The notes under the pieces: model-generated
Told to the model about the DNA's origin: nothing
Seen by the model: the letters and a program-made list of their open reading frames with translations, nothing else
The model's database searches: none
In this document: one piece after another, positions 19,057 through 28,389 of the stretch
Layout: the number at the start of each line of letters is the position of its first letter
How positions within the stretch are numbered: position 1 is the stretch's first letter
Source: Anaerovorax odorimutans
GTDB lineage: Bacteria > Bacillota > Clostridia > Peptostreptococcales > JAAYPU01
Direction of reading: 5' to 3'
Length of the DNA stretch: 64,000 bases
Assembly: GCA_016841185.1 (NCBI GenBank)
Contig: JAENZQ010000002.1
Span: 169,250 to 233,249, forward strand
Program-made: the position numbers and the translations under genes

Positions 19057-20428
19057 AGTATTGATTATTGACGATGAAACTATGATATGCAAGTCTCTTG
19101 ATGCCGGACTTAAGGATATGGGGTATGAAACGGCTGCTGCACAAACATCAGAAAATGCCTTAAAAAAAGTACACTCTTTTAAACCGCATATCGTATTAAC
19201 GGACATGAAACTGGGAAATGAAAACGGAATCGATTTAATAGAGGATATCAAGAAGATAGATAATGAAATCGAAGTTATTGTCATGACGGCTTACAGTGAT
19301 ATAAAAAGCGCAGTATCTGCAATTAAGCAAGGGGCTTTTGATTATATCAACAAGCCTTTTGAACTTGAACAAATAAAACTGGTTTTGGACAAAGCTTATA
19401 ATAATTTTAAAATGAAAAACAAAATATATCTTCTTGAGAAACAAAATGAATGTATTACCCGGGATATTATCGGCGATTGCCATAAAATGAAGGAAGTATT
19501 TGATAAAATCAATAAGTTATCAAAAAACGACCATGCCACCGTTCTTATCCGTGGAGAAACAGGTACCGGCAAGGAATTGGTTGCCGAAGCCATTCATAAA
19601 AACAGTATCAGAAAAGATTCACCACTGGTCAGAATCAATTGCAGCGCTATTCCTGAACAACTGGTTGAAAGCGAACTTTTTGGATTTGAAAAAAGTGCTT
19701 TTACCGGAGCTTCCTCAAAGAAAAAGGGGTTATTTGAGATTGCCGACGGGGGAACCGTTTTTTTGGATGAACTGGGAGAATTTCCTATGGATCTGCAGCC
19801 GAAACTTCTTCGGTTTCTGGAAGAGAGAAAGCTAAGAAGAATTGGAGGTTTGGAAGACATAGAGGTGGATATCAGAATCATCGCCGCTACCAACAAAAAT
19901 TTAGAAGAAGCTGTAAAAAATAAGGAGTTTCGGGAAGATCTCTATTATCGTATCAATGTTATTCCTATAGATTTACCTCCCTTGAGAGAACGGGAAAATG
20001 ATATTTTACTGATTGCCCAATTTTTTCTTGAAAAATTTAATAAAACCTTTGGTAAAACCATAAAAGGTTTTGATAATGCAGCTAAGGAAAAATTGCTGAG
20101 CTATCATTGGCCGGGCAATATTAGAGAATTAAAGAATGTAGTTGAAAGGATTGTGATCCTCGTAGATGATGAATGGATCAAGTTGAAAAGTTTTCCTCCG
20201 GAAATGCAGAATTACAAAGCCGAAAAAACCATCATCAATATTCCTAAAGTGGTAGCTAAAGTTGATTTTAATGAAATTTCTCTGGAAGAAAAAATGGATA
20301 GCATAGAAAAGGTATATATTACGCAAGCTTTAGATACAACAGGATGGAATCAGACCAAGGCTGCTGAGGTATTGGGTATTAGCCGATTTACTTTAAAAAG
20401 AAAGATGGAGAAGTACCAATTATCATAA
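19046..20428 (+). CDS. NtrC-family sigma-54-dependent response regulator
   Basis: The 460-residue protein has a receiver (1-120; D9, D10, phospho-acceptor Asp53), an AAA+ sigma-54 interaction domain (about 140-370; Walker A GETGTGKE, Walker B GGTVFLDE, arginine-finger region) and a C-terminal Fis-type helix-turn-helix (NQTKAAEVLGISRFTLKRKM). The sigma-54 contact loop reads SAFTGA, so the first Gly of the usual GAFTGA is Ser. The start is ATG 19046, with GGAGG six bases upstream, inside the end of the kinase gene. Its most obvious target is the RpoN promoter at 15487-15501 in front of the divergent permease operon. Confidence 0.93.
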   Translation: MKIKVLIIDDETMICKSLDAGLKDMGYETAAAQTSENALKKVHSFKPHIVLTDMKLGNENGIDLIEDIKKIDNEIEVIVMTAYSDIKSAVSAIKQGAFDYINKPFELEQIKLVLDKAYNNFKMKNKIYLLEKQNECITRDIIGDCHKMKEVFDKINKLSKNDHATVLIRGETGTGKELVAEAIHKNSIRKDSPLVRINCSAIPEQLVESELFGFEKSAFTGASSKKKGLFEIADGGTVFLDELGEFPMDLQPKLLRFLEERKLRRIGGLEDIEVDIRIIAATNKNLEEAVKNKEFREDLYYRINVIPIDLPPLRERENDILLIAQFFLEKFNKTFGKTIKGFDNAAKEKLLSYHWPGNIRELKNVVERIVILVDDEWIKLKSFPPEMQNYKAEKTIINIPKVVAKVDFNEISLEEKMDSIEKVYITQALDTTGWNQTKAAEVLGISRFTLKRKMEKYQLS

Positions 20429-20475
20429 GGTCAACTCTCATCTTTCATCTTATCTTCTATAATATATATGTATTT

Positions 20476-21027
20476 TTATTTATTCAGTTCCTGCAGCAGC
20501 ACTTCCGTATTGGCAGAAAAGCTAAAAAATACAGGTAATTTGTCATCGTTCAGAACCAAAAGAAAGGGCTTTTCCTGATCGGGAAGTATAATAAATACCT
20601 TATCGATGGTTTTAATGCCTTCATCTGTCAGCCAATGATTTTCTGCTCTCACTTCAGGTTCCAACGGAACTTTAATAACTTTGCCGCTGCTTGGTAAAGG
20701 TTTTATTTTTTCATATACCCCTTCAATACTTTCCAGATACTTCGTTACTTCATTTTGAATTATTTCATTGGACTGTACCTTCTTTACAACTTCTCCTTTG
20801 TTAATATCAAATACTTCTACGTCTTTGTACCTGTTTACATTTAATGATGTGATAAACGAAATGGCATTGGTACTGTCAAGTTGTCTGGTAATACACATAA
20901 GAGACTCATACTGACTGGCAAGTTCTATATTTTGCTTGAAACTATAAAGATTAAGCCCGAGAGAAAATGCAAAAACTGCGACAACTGCAATTTTCAACAA
21001 CCTTTTTCCTTTTTTGATTTTTCCCAT
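20476..21027 (-). CDS. Membrane-anchored protein of unknown function
   Basis: The 183-residue protein has a basic N-terminus, one transmembrane helix (about 12-30) and an extracellular region of about 150 residues without a family I recognise. The later part is beta-rich (FIILPDQEKPFLLVLNDDKL) and could be a small globular domain. Start ATG 21027 is preceded by AAGGGGTGAT. It is convergent with the NtrC regulator gene and stands alone, so the neighbours give no hint. Confidence 0.7.
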   Translation of the reverse strand: MGKIKKGKRLLKIAVVAVFAFSLGLNLYSFKQNIELASQYESLMCITRQLDSTNAISFITSLNVNRYKDVEVFDINKGEVVKKVQSNEIIQNEVTKYLESIEGVYEKIKPLPSSGKVIKVPLEPEVRAENHWLTDEGIKTIDKVFIILPDQEKPFLLVLNDDKLPVFFSFSANTEVLLQELNK

Positions 21028-21162
21028 ATAATCACCCCTTATTCTTTTATGATGAAAAAAGGAATTTTATTACATAAATTAACCAATATACGATATTCTT
21101 CATACTATGTATTAAGCTAATGATAAAATAACTTAAATTCTAATACTTTAGGAGGTTTAATT

Positions 21163-21282
21163 ATGGCTGATGGTTTTTTATGGGGCGATGATAACAGTAG
21201 CTTGTTATTCTTTTTCCTGTTGCTAGTCGTATTATTCTGTAATTGCGGTTTTGGAGGCATTGGCGGTTACGGAAAGTGTTAG
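21163..21282 (+). CDS. 39-residue Gly/Cys-ended membrane micro-protein (copy 1)
   Basis: The micro-protein has an acidic start (MADGFLWGDDNSS), one very hydrophobic helix (LLFFFLLLVVLFCN) and a Gly/Cys tail. A strong TAGGAGG precedes ATG 21163 and a terminator follows. A paralogue lies at 22453-22566, sharing the MADG start and the core SLLFFFLLLVVLFCN. Small Gly-rich one-helix proteins of this sort are common in spore-formers, often in sporulation regulons; membership of a named family is uncertain. Confidence 0.8.
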   Translation: MADGFLWGDDNSSLLFFFLLLVVLFCNCGFGGIGGYGKC

Positions 21283-21354
21283 CATAAAAAAGAAATGCCT
21301 TTTATACACAGATAAAATTTTTCTTCTTAAGTGCAAGATAAATTCAAAAAATCG

Positions 21355-21379
21355 TATTGCAGGCCAAGAGCCTGCAATA
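21355..21379 (+). terminator. Terminator after micro-protein copy 1
   Basis: A perfect 10-bp stem (21355-21364 with 21370-21379, arm TATTGCAGGC) with a 5-base loop is followed by TTTCTTTT. It lies 72 bp after the stop of the micro-protein gene and isolates it from the NYN gene. Confidence 0.85.
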
Positions 21380-21537
21380 TTTCTTTTGACGAAAAATTGA
21401 AAAGGTTTTTTATTGTAAGGGGATATGTTATAATAATTCAGTAATACATGCTGATATGTACTCTGTTTTAAAGAATAGTAAAATTATTTTTACAAGTCAT
21501 AATACGATTCTTTATACCTGATATAGGAGGAAAAACC

Positions 21538-22326
21538 ATGGTAGGAAAGCAAGACTTAAAACTTGCAGTATTGATTGATGCCGAAAATGTTCCCCACAGT
21601 AACGTCAAAGGAATCATGTCTGAATTAGCTAAATATGGTACACCAACCATAAAACGTATTTACGGTGACTGGACCAAACCGGCAAGCAAGGGATGGAAAA
21701 ACGTGCTTCTGGAAAATGCTATCACACCTATACAGCAATACAGTTACACCCGCGGGAAAAATTCATCCGACTCCGCAATGATTATTGATGCAATGGATAT
21801 ATTATATTCAGAAAAAGTAGAAGGATTTTGCATCATATCCAGCGATAGTGACTTTACAAGGCTGGTCATCCGTCTGAGGGAAGCCGGTTTGAAAGTTTAC
21901 GGTTTTGGTGAGCGAAAAACACCACATCCTTTTATCGTAGCCTGTGACAAATTTACATATATTGAAATCATCAATTCATCAGATAAGGAACCTAATGAAA
22001 AAGAGATAAAAGATAAGACCAGTCCTGCAAGGGGCACCTCAGGCCATAAGGATTCCTCTAAAAATGGAATTATCAATATTGAAAAAGAGATGATTCATTT
22101 AATTTCAACATCCATAACAGATGTAGCCGATGAAGACGGATGGGCTTTTCTGGCAGATGTGGGAAACCTTATTATCAAGAAGCAGCCTGATTTTGATCCA
22201 AGGAACTACGGCTTCCCGAAACTGACACTTCTTATTAAAGCTCTGGATTTATTCGATATCGACCAGAGAGATTCCGGAAACAGCAATATCAAACACATAT
22301 ATGTCAGAAACAAGAAGTATTATTAA
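21538..22326 (+). CDS. NYN-domain ribonuclease-like protein with C-terminal LOTUS/OST-HTH domain
   Basis: The 262-residue protein begins with an NYN (LabA/DUF88, PIN-like) domain (about 8-145). It shows the acidic metal-site residues in VLIDAENVP (Asp and Glu), SSDSAMIIDAMD and IISSDSDFTRL. A linker precedes a LOTUS/OST-HTH domain (about 180-262; LADVGNLIIKKQPDFDPRNYG), a fold that binds RNA, including G-rich RNA. Together this predicts an RNA-processing or decay factor; substrates are unknown. Start ATG 21538 follows ATAGGAGG. It lies between two paralogous micro-protein genes, each with its own terminator or ribosome site. Confidence 0.88.
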   Translation: MVGKQDLKLAVLIDAENVPHSNVKGIMSELAKYGTPTIKRIYGDWTKPASKGWKNVLLENAITPIQQYSYTRGKNSSDSAMIIDAMDILYSEKVEGFCIISSDSDFTRLVIRLREAGLKVYGFGERKTPHPFIVACDKFTYIEIINSSDKEPNEKEIKDKTSPARGTSGHKDSSKNGIINIEKEMIHLISTSITDVADEDGWAFLADVGNLIIKKQPDFDPRNYGFPKLTLLIKALDLFDIDQRDSGNSNIKHIYVRNKKYY

Positions 22327-22452
22327 CATATAAACCTCCCTCGTCATAATATGAATTATGCAAAGGATAATACGGACTTTCGATGTTTTCATTCATAGAA
22401 CTTCATTCATCCGTTAAAGGTTTACTTTAAAACAATCAGGGAGGTTATATTA

Positions 22453-22566
22453 ATGGCTGACGGCGTATATGGCGGTCTTGGAGGAATAGATGACAGCCTG
22501 TTGTTCTTTTTTCTACTGTTAGTTGTATTGTTCTGCAACTATGGATTTGGATACGGAAGATATTAA
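22453..22566 (+). CDS. 37-residue membrane micro-protein (copy 2)
   Basis: Paralogue of the 21163-21282 micro-protein: same MADG start, a Gly-rich acidic head, the same SLLFFFLLLVVLFCN helix and a short aromatic Gly tail (YGFGYGRY). CAGGGAGG precedes ATG 22453 and a terminator follows at 22704. The tail has lost the Cys residues of copy 1. Function unknown; membrane location is clear from the helix. Confidence 0.8.
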   Translation: MADGVYGGLGGIDDSLLFFFLLLVVLFCNYGFGYGRY

Positions 22567-22703
22567 ATTGTTCCTCGTAAATATTAACAAAACTATATAA
22601 GCATAAACATTCATAATACCTTAAAGTAAAGTATACCTCTATTTTAAAAGATAGATAACTATATCAAGAGGTTCTGTCTTTGCCATTTAAGGTGAAAAAT
22701 GAT

Positions 22704-22724
22704 CGCCTCTTCAATGAAGAGGCG
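22704..22724 (+). terminator. Terminator downstream of micro-protein copy 2
   Basis: CGCCTCTTC (22704-22712) pairs with GAAGAGGCG (22716-22724) over a 3-base loop, followed by TTTTTA. This is a classic intrinsic terminator in the plus direction. Confidence 0.85.
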
Positions 22725-22835
22725 TTTTTAAGGTGAATGATATCAATAATTATGGGAAAAACTCTGCATGATTTAACCAAAATTATTTACAAGGTTTATA
22801 ATATTAAACCTATCATAATTAGGACTTATAAACAA

Positions 22836-23057
22836 TCAAAGATCAATTTGATTCAGCAGTTCTTTTAGCTTTTGCGCTTCCTCCTTGGTTAAAGTAATCC
22901 CTTTTGCCATGGTCTCATCGTCCGGTGCCCATTCTCTGATGTCATATTTGGGATCACGCCCATTCCAGCTTATACTTCTCAGCTCCTTGGTCCAACCTTT
23001 TGGAGACTCGGATAAAACGCCGAAGACTTTTATTACCTCGTATTTAAAATCACCCAT
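22836..23057 (-). CDS. YdbC/PC4-type single-stranded DNA-binding protein
   Basis: The 73-residue protein matches the YdbC group of the PC4 coactivator fold: FKYEVIKVFGVLSES, then WTKELRSISWNGRDPKYDIREW, then LTKEEAQKLKELL. The fold is a small dimer with a curved sheet that binds single-stranded nucleic acid, and YdbC proteins have been linked to transcription or repair. Start ATG 23057 follows AAAGGAAGTG. It is monocistronic, with open AT-rich sequence either side. Confidence 0.85.
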   Translation of the reverse strand: MGDFKYEVIKVFGVLSESPKGWTKELRSISWNGRDPKYDIREWAPDDETMAKGITLTKEEAQKLKELLNQIDL

Positions 23058-23161
23058 TTTTTCACTTCCTTTTTATTATAATATTTTTAATTATTATATC
23101 ATACTTTTCTATTTTTTTACATATTTTTCTATTTTTTAATTTTTATGTAATTTTTAAAAAT

Positions 23162-23212
23162 CCCTTAATCTTTATTGAAGTTCTGGTTGTGTTACTCCAA
23201 CAGGATTAAGGG
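23162..23212 (-). terminator. Possible terminator of the S1-type gene
   Basis: CCCTTAATC (23162-23170) and GATTAAGGG (23204-23212) are perfect inverted copies flanking a 33-base region that can itself pair imperfectly. Reading leftward, ATTTTT follows. It sits 35 bp past the S1-type gene. The long interior makes the call moderate. Confidence 0.5.
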
Positions 23213-23246
23213 GTTAAGTATTGAGACTATATATTAAGCATTATTT

Positions 23247-24413
23247 TTAATTCTTAAAAAAGTCTTTCAATTTATCTCCAACCAAATCGCCTAAAGTAGT
23301 TCCTTCGGCTTCCGGTTCCTTCTCATGCTTATTGTCTGATTCTTGTGTTTTAGAATACCCTTGGGCTTCTTTAATACTCAGGCTTAATTTCTTATTTTTT
23401 TCATCTATTTTAAGAATTTTAATTTCGACTTTATCGCCTGCTTTTAAAACATCCGCCGGTTTATTGACATGTTCGTTTGATATTTCAGAAACATGTACCA
23501 AACCTTCGATACTCTTCTCTATCTCTACGAAAGCTCCAAAATCTGTAAGTCTCACGATTTTCCCCTCCACAATATCTCCCACTTGATAACTGTCTGTTAT
23601 CTTATTCCACGGATCATCTTCAACCTTTTTTAGTCCTAATCCGATTTTTTCTTTTTTGGAATCAAAATTCAGAACATATACTTCTACTTCGTCGCCTTCA
23701 GAAACAACCTCAGAAGGATGTTTTATGTGGTTCCATGAAAGGTCACTGATATGAACAAGCCCTTCAACTCCCCCAATATCTACAAAAGCACCATAATTCA
23801 TGAGCTTTGTAACAGTTCCTTTGTATTTCTTGCCAACTTCAATTTTTTCAAATAAAGCTTCTCTTGATTTTTTCCTTTCCTCTATTTCCACGGCTTTACG
23901 TGTTAATATGACGCGTTTTTTATCTTTATCAAAATCTTCAACTCTTACAACCAATTCTTTACCGACATAATCGCCCATGTTTTCTACGTATCGGTAAGAT
24001 AAAAGTGACCCGGGGATAAAGCAGCGGATATTATTATAAAAAGCCACTACACCGCCTTTAGTAACATCCTTTACTGTTACGTGAATATCTGATTTCTCTT
24101 CAAATGCTTTTTCCAGTTCCTCCCATGCTGTGATTTCTACAGCTCTTTTTTGAGAAAGTATCATATTCCCTTCTTTATCATGAGGATCCAAGACATAAAG
24201 CGACATGGCGTCTCCTACCTGGATACTGTCCGAATCATCTGCCGCCAGTTCTTCATTGGGAATGATCCCGTCCGAAAACCGTCCGGTATTTACGATTGTT
24301 TCTTCATCGTTTTTGGATATAACCGTCCCCTCGATAATATCTCCTTTAAATATTTCTTTCATGGAATCATTTACCTGATCCATGTATTCATTCATTGAAT
24401 TTTCTTCGCTCAT
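23247..24413 (-). CDS. rpsA: Ribosomal protein S1-type RNA-binding protein with four S1 domains
   Basis: The 388-residue protein consists of four consecutive S1/OB domains (about 18-85, 103-167, 188-256, 273-342), the last two the best conserved (YGAFVDIGGVEGLVHISDLS and DFGAFVEIEKSIEGLVHVSE). A charged tail ends it. The length and domain number match the short Gram-positive S1 homologues rather than the six-domain proteobacterial S1. It should bind mRNA at or near the ribosome. Start ATG 24413 follows GAGGGAG. It is a single gene, apparently with its own promoter in 24420-24640. Confidence 0.9.
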   Translation of the reverse strand: MSEENSMNEYMDQVNDSMKEIFKGDIIEGTVISKNDEETIVNTGRFSDGIIPNEELAADDSDSIQVGDAMSLYVLDPHDKEGNMILSQKRAVEITAWEELEKAFEEKSDIHVTVKDVTKGGVVAFYNNIRCFIPGSLLSYRYVENMGDYVGKELVVRVEDFDKDKKRVILTRKAVEIEERKKSREALFEKIEVGKKYKGTVTKLMNYGAFVDIGGVEGLVHISDLSWNHIKHPSEVVSEGDEVEVYVLNFDSKKEKIGLGLKKVEDDPWNKITDSYQVGDIVEGKIVRLTDFGAFVEIEKSIEGLVHVSEISNEHVNKPADVLKAGDKVEIKILKIDEKNKKLSLSIKEAQGYSKTQESDNKHEKEPEAEGTTLGDLVGDKLKDFFKN

Positions 24414-24649
24414 AATATCTCCCTCTCTTCCATCTTAGATGTCTGTTAATATCATTTTCTCTTTCACATCTAAATTTTATGTATTTATTAATTCAATTGT
24501 TTTAATATATCATATCTTTTGTCATTTTTCTATAAAAAAGACTGATATTCCGTACCAAATTTAAGAAATTATTTAAGCTTATGTTCATTTTACCGCTGCT
24601 TATTCATATACTGATTATATCATTAGTGGAAAGGGGGTTCTAATTTTTA

Positions 24650-26065
24650 ATGTTAATTCATGTTGTGAGACCAGGAGAAGTGCTGTGGCAGATTGCAGCG
24701 TATTACCGAGTACCTGTCAATGATATCGTAGAAATCAACGAATTACCAAATCCAAACCAATTGCTCATCGGCCAGGCACTGGTTATCCCTACTGAAGACA
24801 TAATTTATTCCGTCAATCCTAATGATACATTATGGGAAATAGCACAAAAATACAATACAACTGTTCAGAGTATCATGCAGGCAAACAATATCTCCGATCC
24901 TAATTACATATATCCGGGCCAGAATTTATTGATCCCGGCTCCCCGTTATATTGTTCAACCAAATGATACGCTTTGGAAAATTTCCCAAAAATATGATGTC
25001 TCACTGGAAAGACTTATAAGAATAAACCAAATTGAAAATCCATATCTAATTTACCCCGGAACTGAATTGATTATCCCCGGCAAGAAAAGAACTTCTATAG
25101 AAGTAAACGGGTATATCTACTTCTTTGGCGAACCCGCCGCACCCATAATCCGGGAAGTAGGACAATATCTGACCTACATGTCTCCCTTCGCTTACCTTAT
25201 TAGGGAAAATGGTACTCTGGTTCCGATTGATGATTCTCCTGCCATACAAGCCGCCTATGATATAAATGCAGTGCCAATGATGTCCATTACCAATTTCACT
25301 ACTACTGAATTAGGTGAAAATCTGGCACATATCATTCTGGCTAATCCTGAGATACAAGAAATGCTATTGACCAATATACTGCGAATCATGAGAGACAAGG
25401 GATATCAAGGACTGAATATCGATTTCGAAAACGTACTTCCTGATGACAGAGAGCTTTACAATGCTTTCATAGCGCGTGCAGCTGACGTTATGGATGCCCA
25501 AGGTTATTTTATTTCAAGTGCCCTGGCGCCAAAAGTAAGTGCCCAACAAGCAGGATTGCTGTATACTGCCCATGATTATGAAGCACATGGAAGGATCATG
25601 GACTTTGTTATTCTTATGACTTATGAATGGGGTTACCGAAAAGGACCTCCCCGGCCGATTTCACCAATCAATGAAATCCGCCGTGTTTTGGATTATGCTG
25701 TTTCCGTGATGCCGAGAGATAAAATATTCTTTGGCTTTCAGATATATGCCCGGGATTGGGTACTGCCCTTTGTTGCAGGACAGGAAGCAGAAACATTCAG
25801 TCCGCAGGAAGCCATCAGAAGGGCAGTGTATTACGGCACTGTTATACAATATGATCCCATTTCTCAATCTCCATATTTTAGATATTATGATGAAAACGGC
25901 AGACTCCATGAGGTATGGTTTGAAGATGCCCGAAGTGCACAAGCCAAATTTGAAACAGTCAAAGCTTACGATTTAAGGGGTATCAGCTATTGGGCTTTAG
26001 GCTACCCTTATCCGCAAAACTGGGTTTTGCTGGAGGATAATTTCAATATCATAAAATTATTATAA
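24650..26065 (+). CDS. LysM and GH18 cell-wall/spore-cortex glycosidase
   Basis: Three N-terminal LysM modules (about residues 2-46, 52-95, 98-142) bind peptidoglycan. A GH18-type catalytic barrel (about 150-465) carries the GLNIDFENV strand with the acidic catalytic pair of the SleL/YaaH/YdhD group and later LMTYEWGY and GISYWALGYPYP strands. The family includes spore cortex N-acetylglucosaminidases of germination. There is no signal peptide, as in SleL, which fits packaging inside the forespore coat. Start ATG 24650 follows AAAGGGGG. The gene stands alone. Confidence 0.9.
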   Translation: MLIHVVRPGEVLWQIAAYYRVPVNDIVEINELPNPNQLLIGQALVIPTEDIIYSVNPNDTLWEIAQKYNTTVQSIMQANNISDPNYIYPGQNLLIPAPRYIVQPNDTLWKISQKYDVSLERLIRINQIENPYLIYPGTELIIPGKKRTSIEVNGYIYFFGEPAAPIIREVGQYLTYMSPFAYLIRENGTLVPIDDSPAIQAAYDINAVPMMSITNFTTTELGENLAHIILANPEIQEMLLTNILRIMRDKGYQGLNIDFENVLPDDRELYNAFIARAADVMDAQGYFISSALAPKVSAQQAGLLYTAHDYEAHGRIMDFVILMTYEWGYRKGPPRPISPINEIRRVLDYAVSVMPRDKIFFGFQIYARDWVLPFVAGQEAETFSPQEAIRRAVYYGTVIQYDPISQSPYFRYYDENGRLHEVWFEDARSAQAKFETVKAYDLRGISYWALGYPYPQNWVLLEDNFNIIKLL

Positions 26066-26070
26066 TCAAT

Positions 26071-26099
26071 GAAAGGATTTTGCTTCGCAAAATCCTTTC
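26071..26099. other. Stem-loop after the LysM-GH18 gene
   Basis: A perfect 13-bp stem (26071-26083 with 26087-26099, arm GAAAGGATTTTGC) closes a TTC loop five bases after the stop codon. No T run follows on the plus strand, so it may be an mRNA 3' stabiliser or a weak terminator. Confidence 0.6.
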
Positions 26100-26238
26100 T
26101 GTCGTCATCTCATCCACGAGATTGGTTATAGCTTATGGAATACATATTATAAATTGCGGCTCATAATTTATGCTATAATGCTGAAATTTTGTAGAACAAA
26201 ATGATTCATAATCATTATTCATTGTTTATTTAAAGCTT

Positions 26239-27369
26239 TCATTGAATATATTTTTCTTCCGATCGGTAAAGATTGTCCTGTTTCAGTCTGTATTCCGCAA
26301 CCAAATAATCTACCACTCTTCTGTAACTTTTTAACCCTTGCTCCTGCCCGTTCATTTTTAAATAAAAATCGTTATAATTTAAAAATGCCTGCTTTACATT
26401 ACCATCATAGGATTTATTAAATCGCTTGATTTCCTGTATATCACGGATAACTCCTTCATTTAATTCTACCATTAAGGCATTATAAATATCAGGCGAATAC
26501 CTGTAAACCTCATTGATAATATGAAGAACTGCAAAGAGTGCTCCTGAATAATTGAAATCAGGATCCGGATGCATTTTACAGGTCAGGTAAGCGATATAAT
26601 TCGCCTCCTCTTCCCTTGCGAACCCCAATTGATGGGCCATTTCATGATTAATGGTGTGTGGCAGCAAAGATGCCGGAATGTTTATATTCACATTGGCTTC
26701 AGAAGTAAAAGGAACATAGATTCCCCATATACCGGTATAAGACATAATATCCGACAGCAATATTCCTTTTGGCTTGCCATATGTAGTACCTAACTGGGGG
26801 TACACTTTTGAAGCTGCTTCAAATCCTTCCCCTGCACGGTCGAAAACGCCCTTATACCCGTATTCAGAATACATAATACCCCTCTTATCTTCCGCCACCT
26901 TATCCCTCAATGCATTGACCTCCCGGACAAAGTATTCACTAAGCTCTGTTAATTCTTCAACAGAGGCAGGTATGATCTCCAAATCAAAAATTTCCGATAT
27001 GGTCGGACGATTATAATTGATGCCCCACATAACAACAAAAGCAAAATAACTCAACCCGGCAAAGGCCAGAAAATTTATACAGAAATCTTTAATGATCATT
27101 GTCCGAAGGGCTTTATACCGGATGAATTTCAAACTTGCCCTTATAATGTATATGATGACCAGCAGTATCAAAAGAATTAGAAGGATTTCTGCGATAGATA
27201 CGGGTACTCGGCCTGTCGCACTGCTTAAAAGTTTATATATGCCTTTGTAGATAAAATTTGAGTATATCCGCTCCGTAGCATATCTGTCCAACGAAGAAAT
27301 ATAGTTCAGTAAAAGTCCTGCCGGCAACAGTAAAATGAGGATATACTTTAAATATGCTTTACGTTTCAT
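26239..27369 (-). CDS. DUF3810 membrane protein with zincin-like motif
   Basis: The 376-residue protein has three N-terminal transmembrane helices (about 9-27, 58-78, 94-115). A cytoplasmic or extracellular domain follows that contains NHEMAHQLGF, an HExxH zinc-peptidase signature, with a downstream EEEANYIAYL glutamate motif. This is the DUF3810 arrangement. Proteolytic activity is predicted from the motif only. Start ATG 27369 follows AAGGATG. It is convergent with the LysM-GH18 gene and divergent from a micro-protein gene. Confidence 0.85.
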   Translation of the reverse strand: MKRKAYLKYILILLLPAGLLLNYISSLDRYATERIYSNFIYKGIYKLLSSATGRVPVSIAEILLILLILLVIIYIIRASLKFIRYKALRTMIIKDFCINFLAFAGLSYFAFVVMWGINYNRPTISEIFDLEIIPASVEELTELSEYFVREVNALRDKVAEDKRGIMYSEYGYKGVFDRAGEGFEAASKVYPQLGTTYGKPKGILLSDIMSYTGIWGIYVPFTSEANVNINIPASLLPHTINHEMAHQLGFAREEEANYIAYLTCKMHPDPDFNYSGALFAVLHIINEVYRYSPDIYNALMVELNEGVIRDIQEIKRFNKSYDGNVKQAFLNYNDFYLKMNGQEQGLKSYRRVVDYLVAEYRLKQDNLYRSEEKYIQ

Positions 27370-27636
27370 TATGACGTCATCCTTTATATTGCTTTTATTT
27401 AATAATTCTGAATAATTTAAAAATATTTAATATCCACACAACCGAAATATCTATAAATTATTCACCTAATGACCTCTACTAATATACTATCATGGATTCT
27501 CCCGCTAATGACGAAAATAGCGGCTAAATACAGGATGTAATTTTTTCCTTACAAAAAAAGACACACCGCGATAATTACAGAAAAGGTCAAATGTGGTAAA
27601 CTATTATCATAAAAAACGATTATCAAGGAGGTCGAA

Positions 27637-27804
27637 ATGGATTACATTTATTTATCTTTCAAAATCATAACCCTTTTATTTATATTCATTGCGATAATGA
27701 AAATTTATAGAATAATAGCCGGCTATATCGGTGAACAGCTTGGTATTGCAGAATTTTTCATCAAGCTATATCACAGAATCAAAGCCTGTAAATATTCAAG
27801 GTGA
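27637..27804 (+). CDS. 55-residue membrane micro-protein
   Basis: A very strong AAGGAGG precedes ATG 27637. The product has one long hydrophobic helix (about 5-31) and an amphipathic basic tail (FIKLYHRIKACKYSR). No family is recognised. It is convergent with the YkvA-family gene, whose stop lies only 10 bp away. The ribosome site and codon pattern make it real; the role is unknown. Confidence 0.7.
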   Translation: MDYIYLSFKIITLLFIFIAIMKIYRIIAGYIGEQLGIAEFFIKLYHRIKACKYSR

Positions 27805-27814
27805 CGAGCTTATG

Positions 27815-28261
27815 TCATTTAAACACATCCTTAATTTTTTTAATATTATTAGTTCCAACAAACTTCGTCCCTATCTTTAATATTTCTTTTATCAGCTCCA
27901 ATATATTTTGATTCCCTACCCAATGCTTCTCTAAAGTCTCTGCACCTACATGGTTCATGGTATAATTCAATATATAAGCCGCTACCATCACATCATCAGA
28001 ATATCCAAGGGGACCTGTGATCAACTCCGGTATAATATCAATAGGCGAAATGAAATAGGCAATCCCCATTGCAAGCTTTACCTTTACTTTGGAGGGCACC
28101 TTGGGGTCTGCTGCAAGCTTACACAGCAAATGGAATAAATCAGGTGCAGCCAACAAAAAATCCGCAAACTGATAACCTTTTCCTTCCGGTTGTTTGTACC
28201 AATTCACTAATCTCTTTCTTATTCTTTTGTAAAAATCCTCATTTTGGCTTCTTCTATCCAC
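27815..28261 (-). CDS. YkvA family (DUF1232) protein
   Basis: The 148-residue protein contains the DUF1232 core, KVKLAMGIAYFISPIDIIPE followed by GYSDDVMVAAYIL, a short membrane-associated hairpin with a conserved Pro-Ile-Asp motif. Family function is not established. The start is GTG at 28261 with AAGGGGGG upstream. It is divergent from a small membrane-protein gene. Confidence 0.85.
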   Translation of the reverse strand: MDRRSQNEDFYKRIRKRLVNWYKQPEGKGYQFADFLLAAPDLFHLLCKLAADPKVPSKVKVKLAMGIAYFISPIDIIPELITGPLGYSDDVMVAAYILNYTMNHVGAETLEKHWVGNQNILELIKEILKIGTKFVGTNNIKKIKDVFK

Positions 28262-28389
28262 TACATGCCCCCCTTAAACAACTTTAACTCTTATTAATAA
28301 GGGATATTTACTTTTAAATCGGGAATAATCGCCTATAAATTAGATGTCCTGAAAAATTAATAGGTACGAAAGCCAGAAAGGTGATCGAT

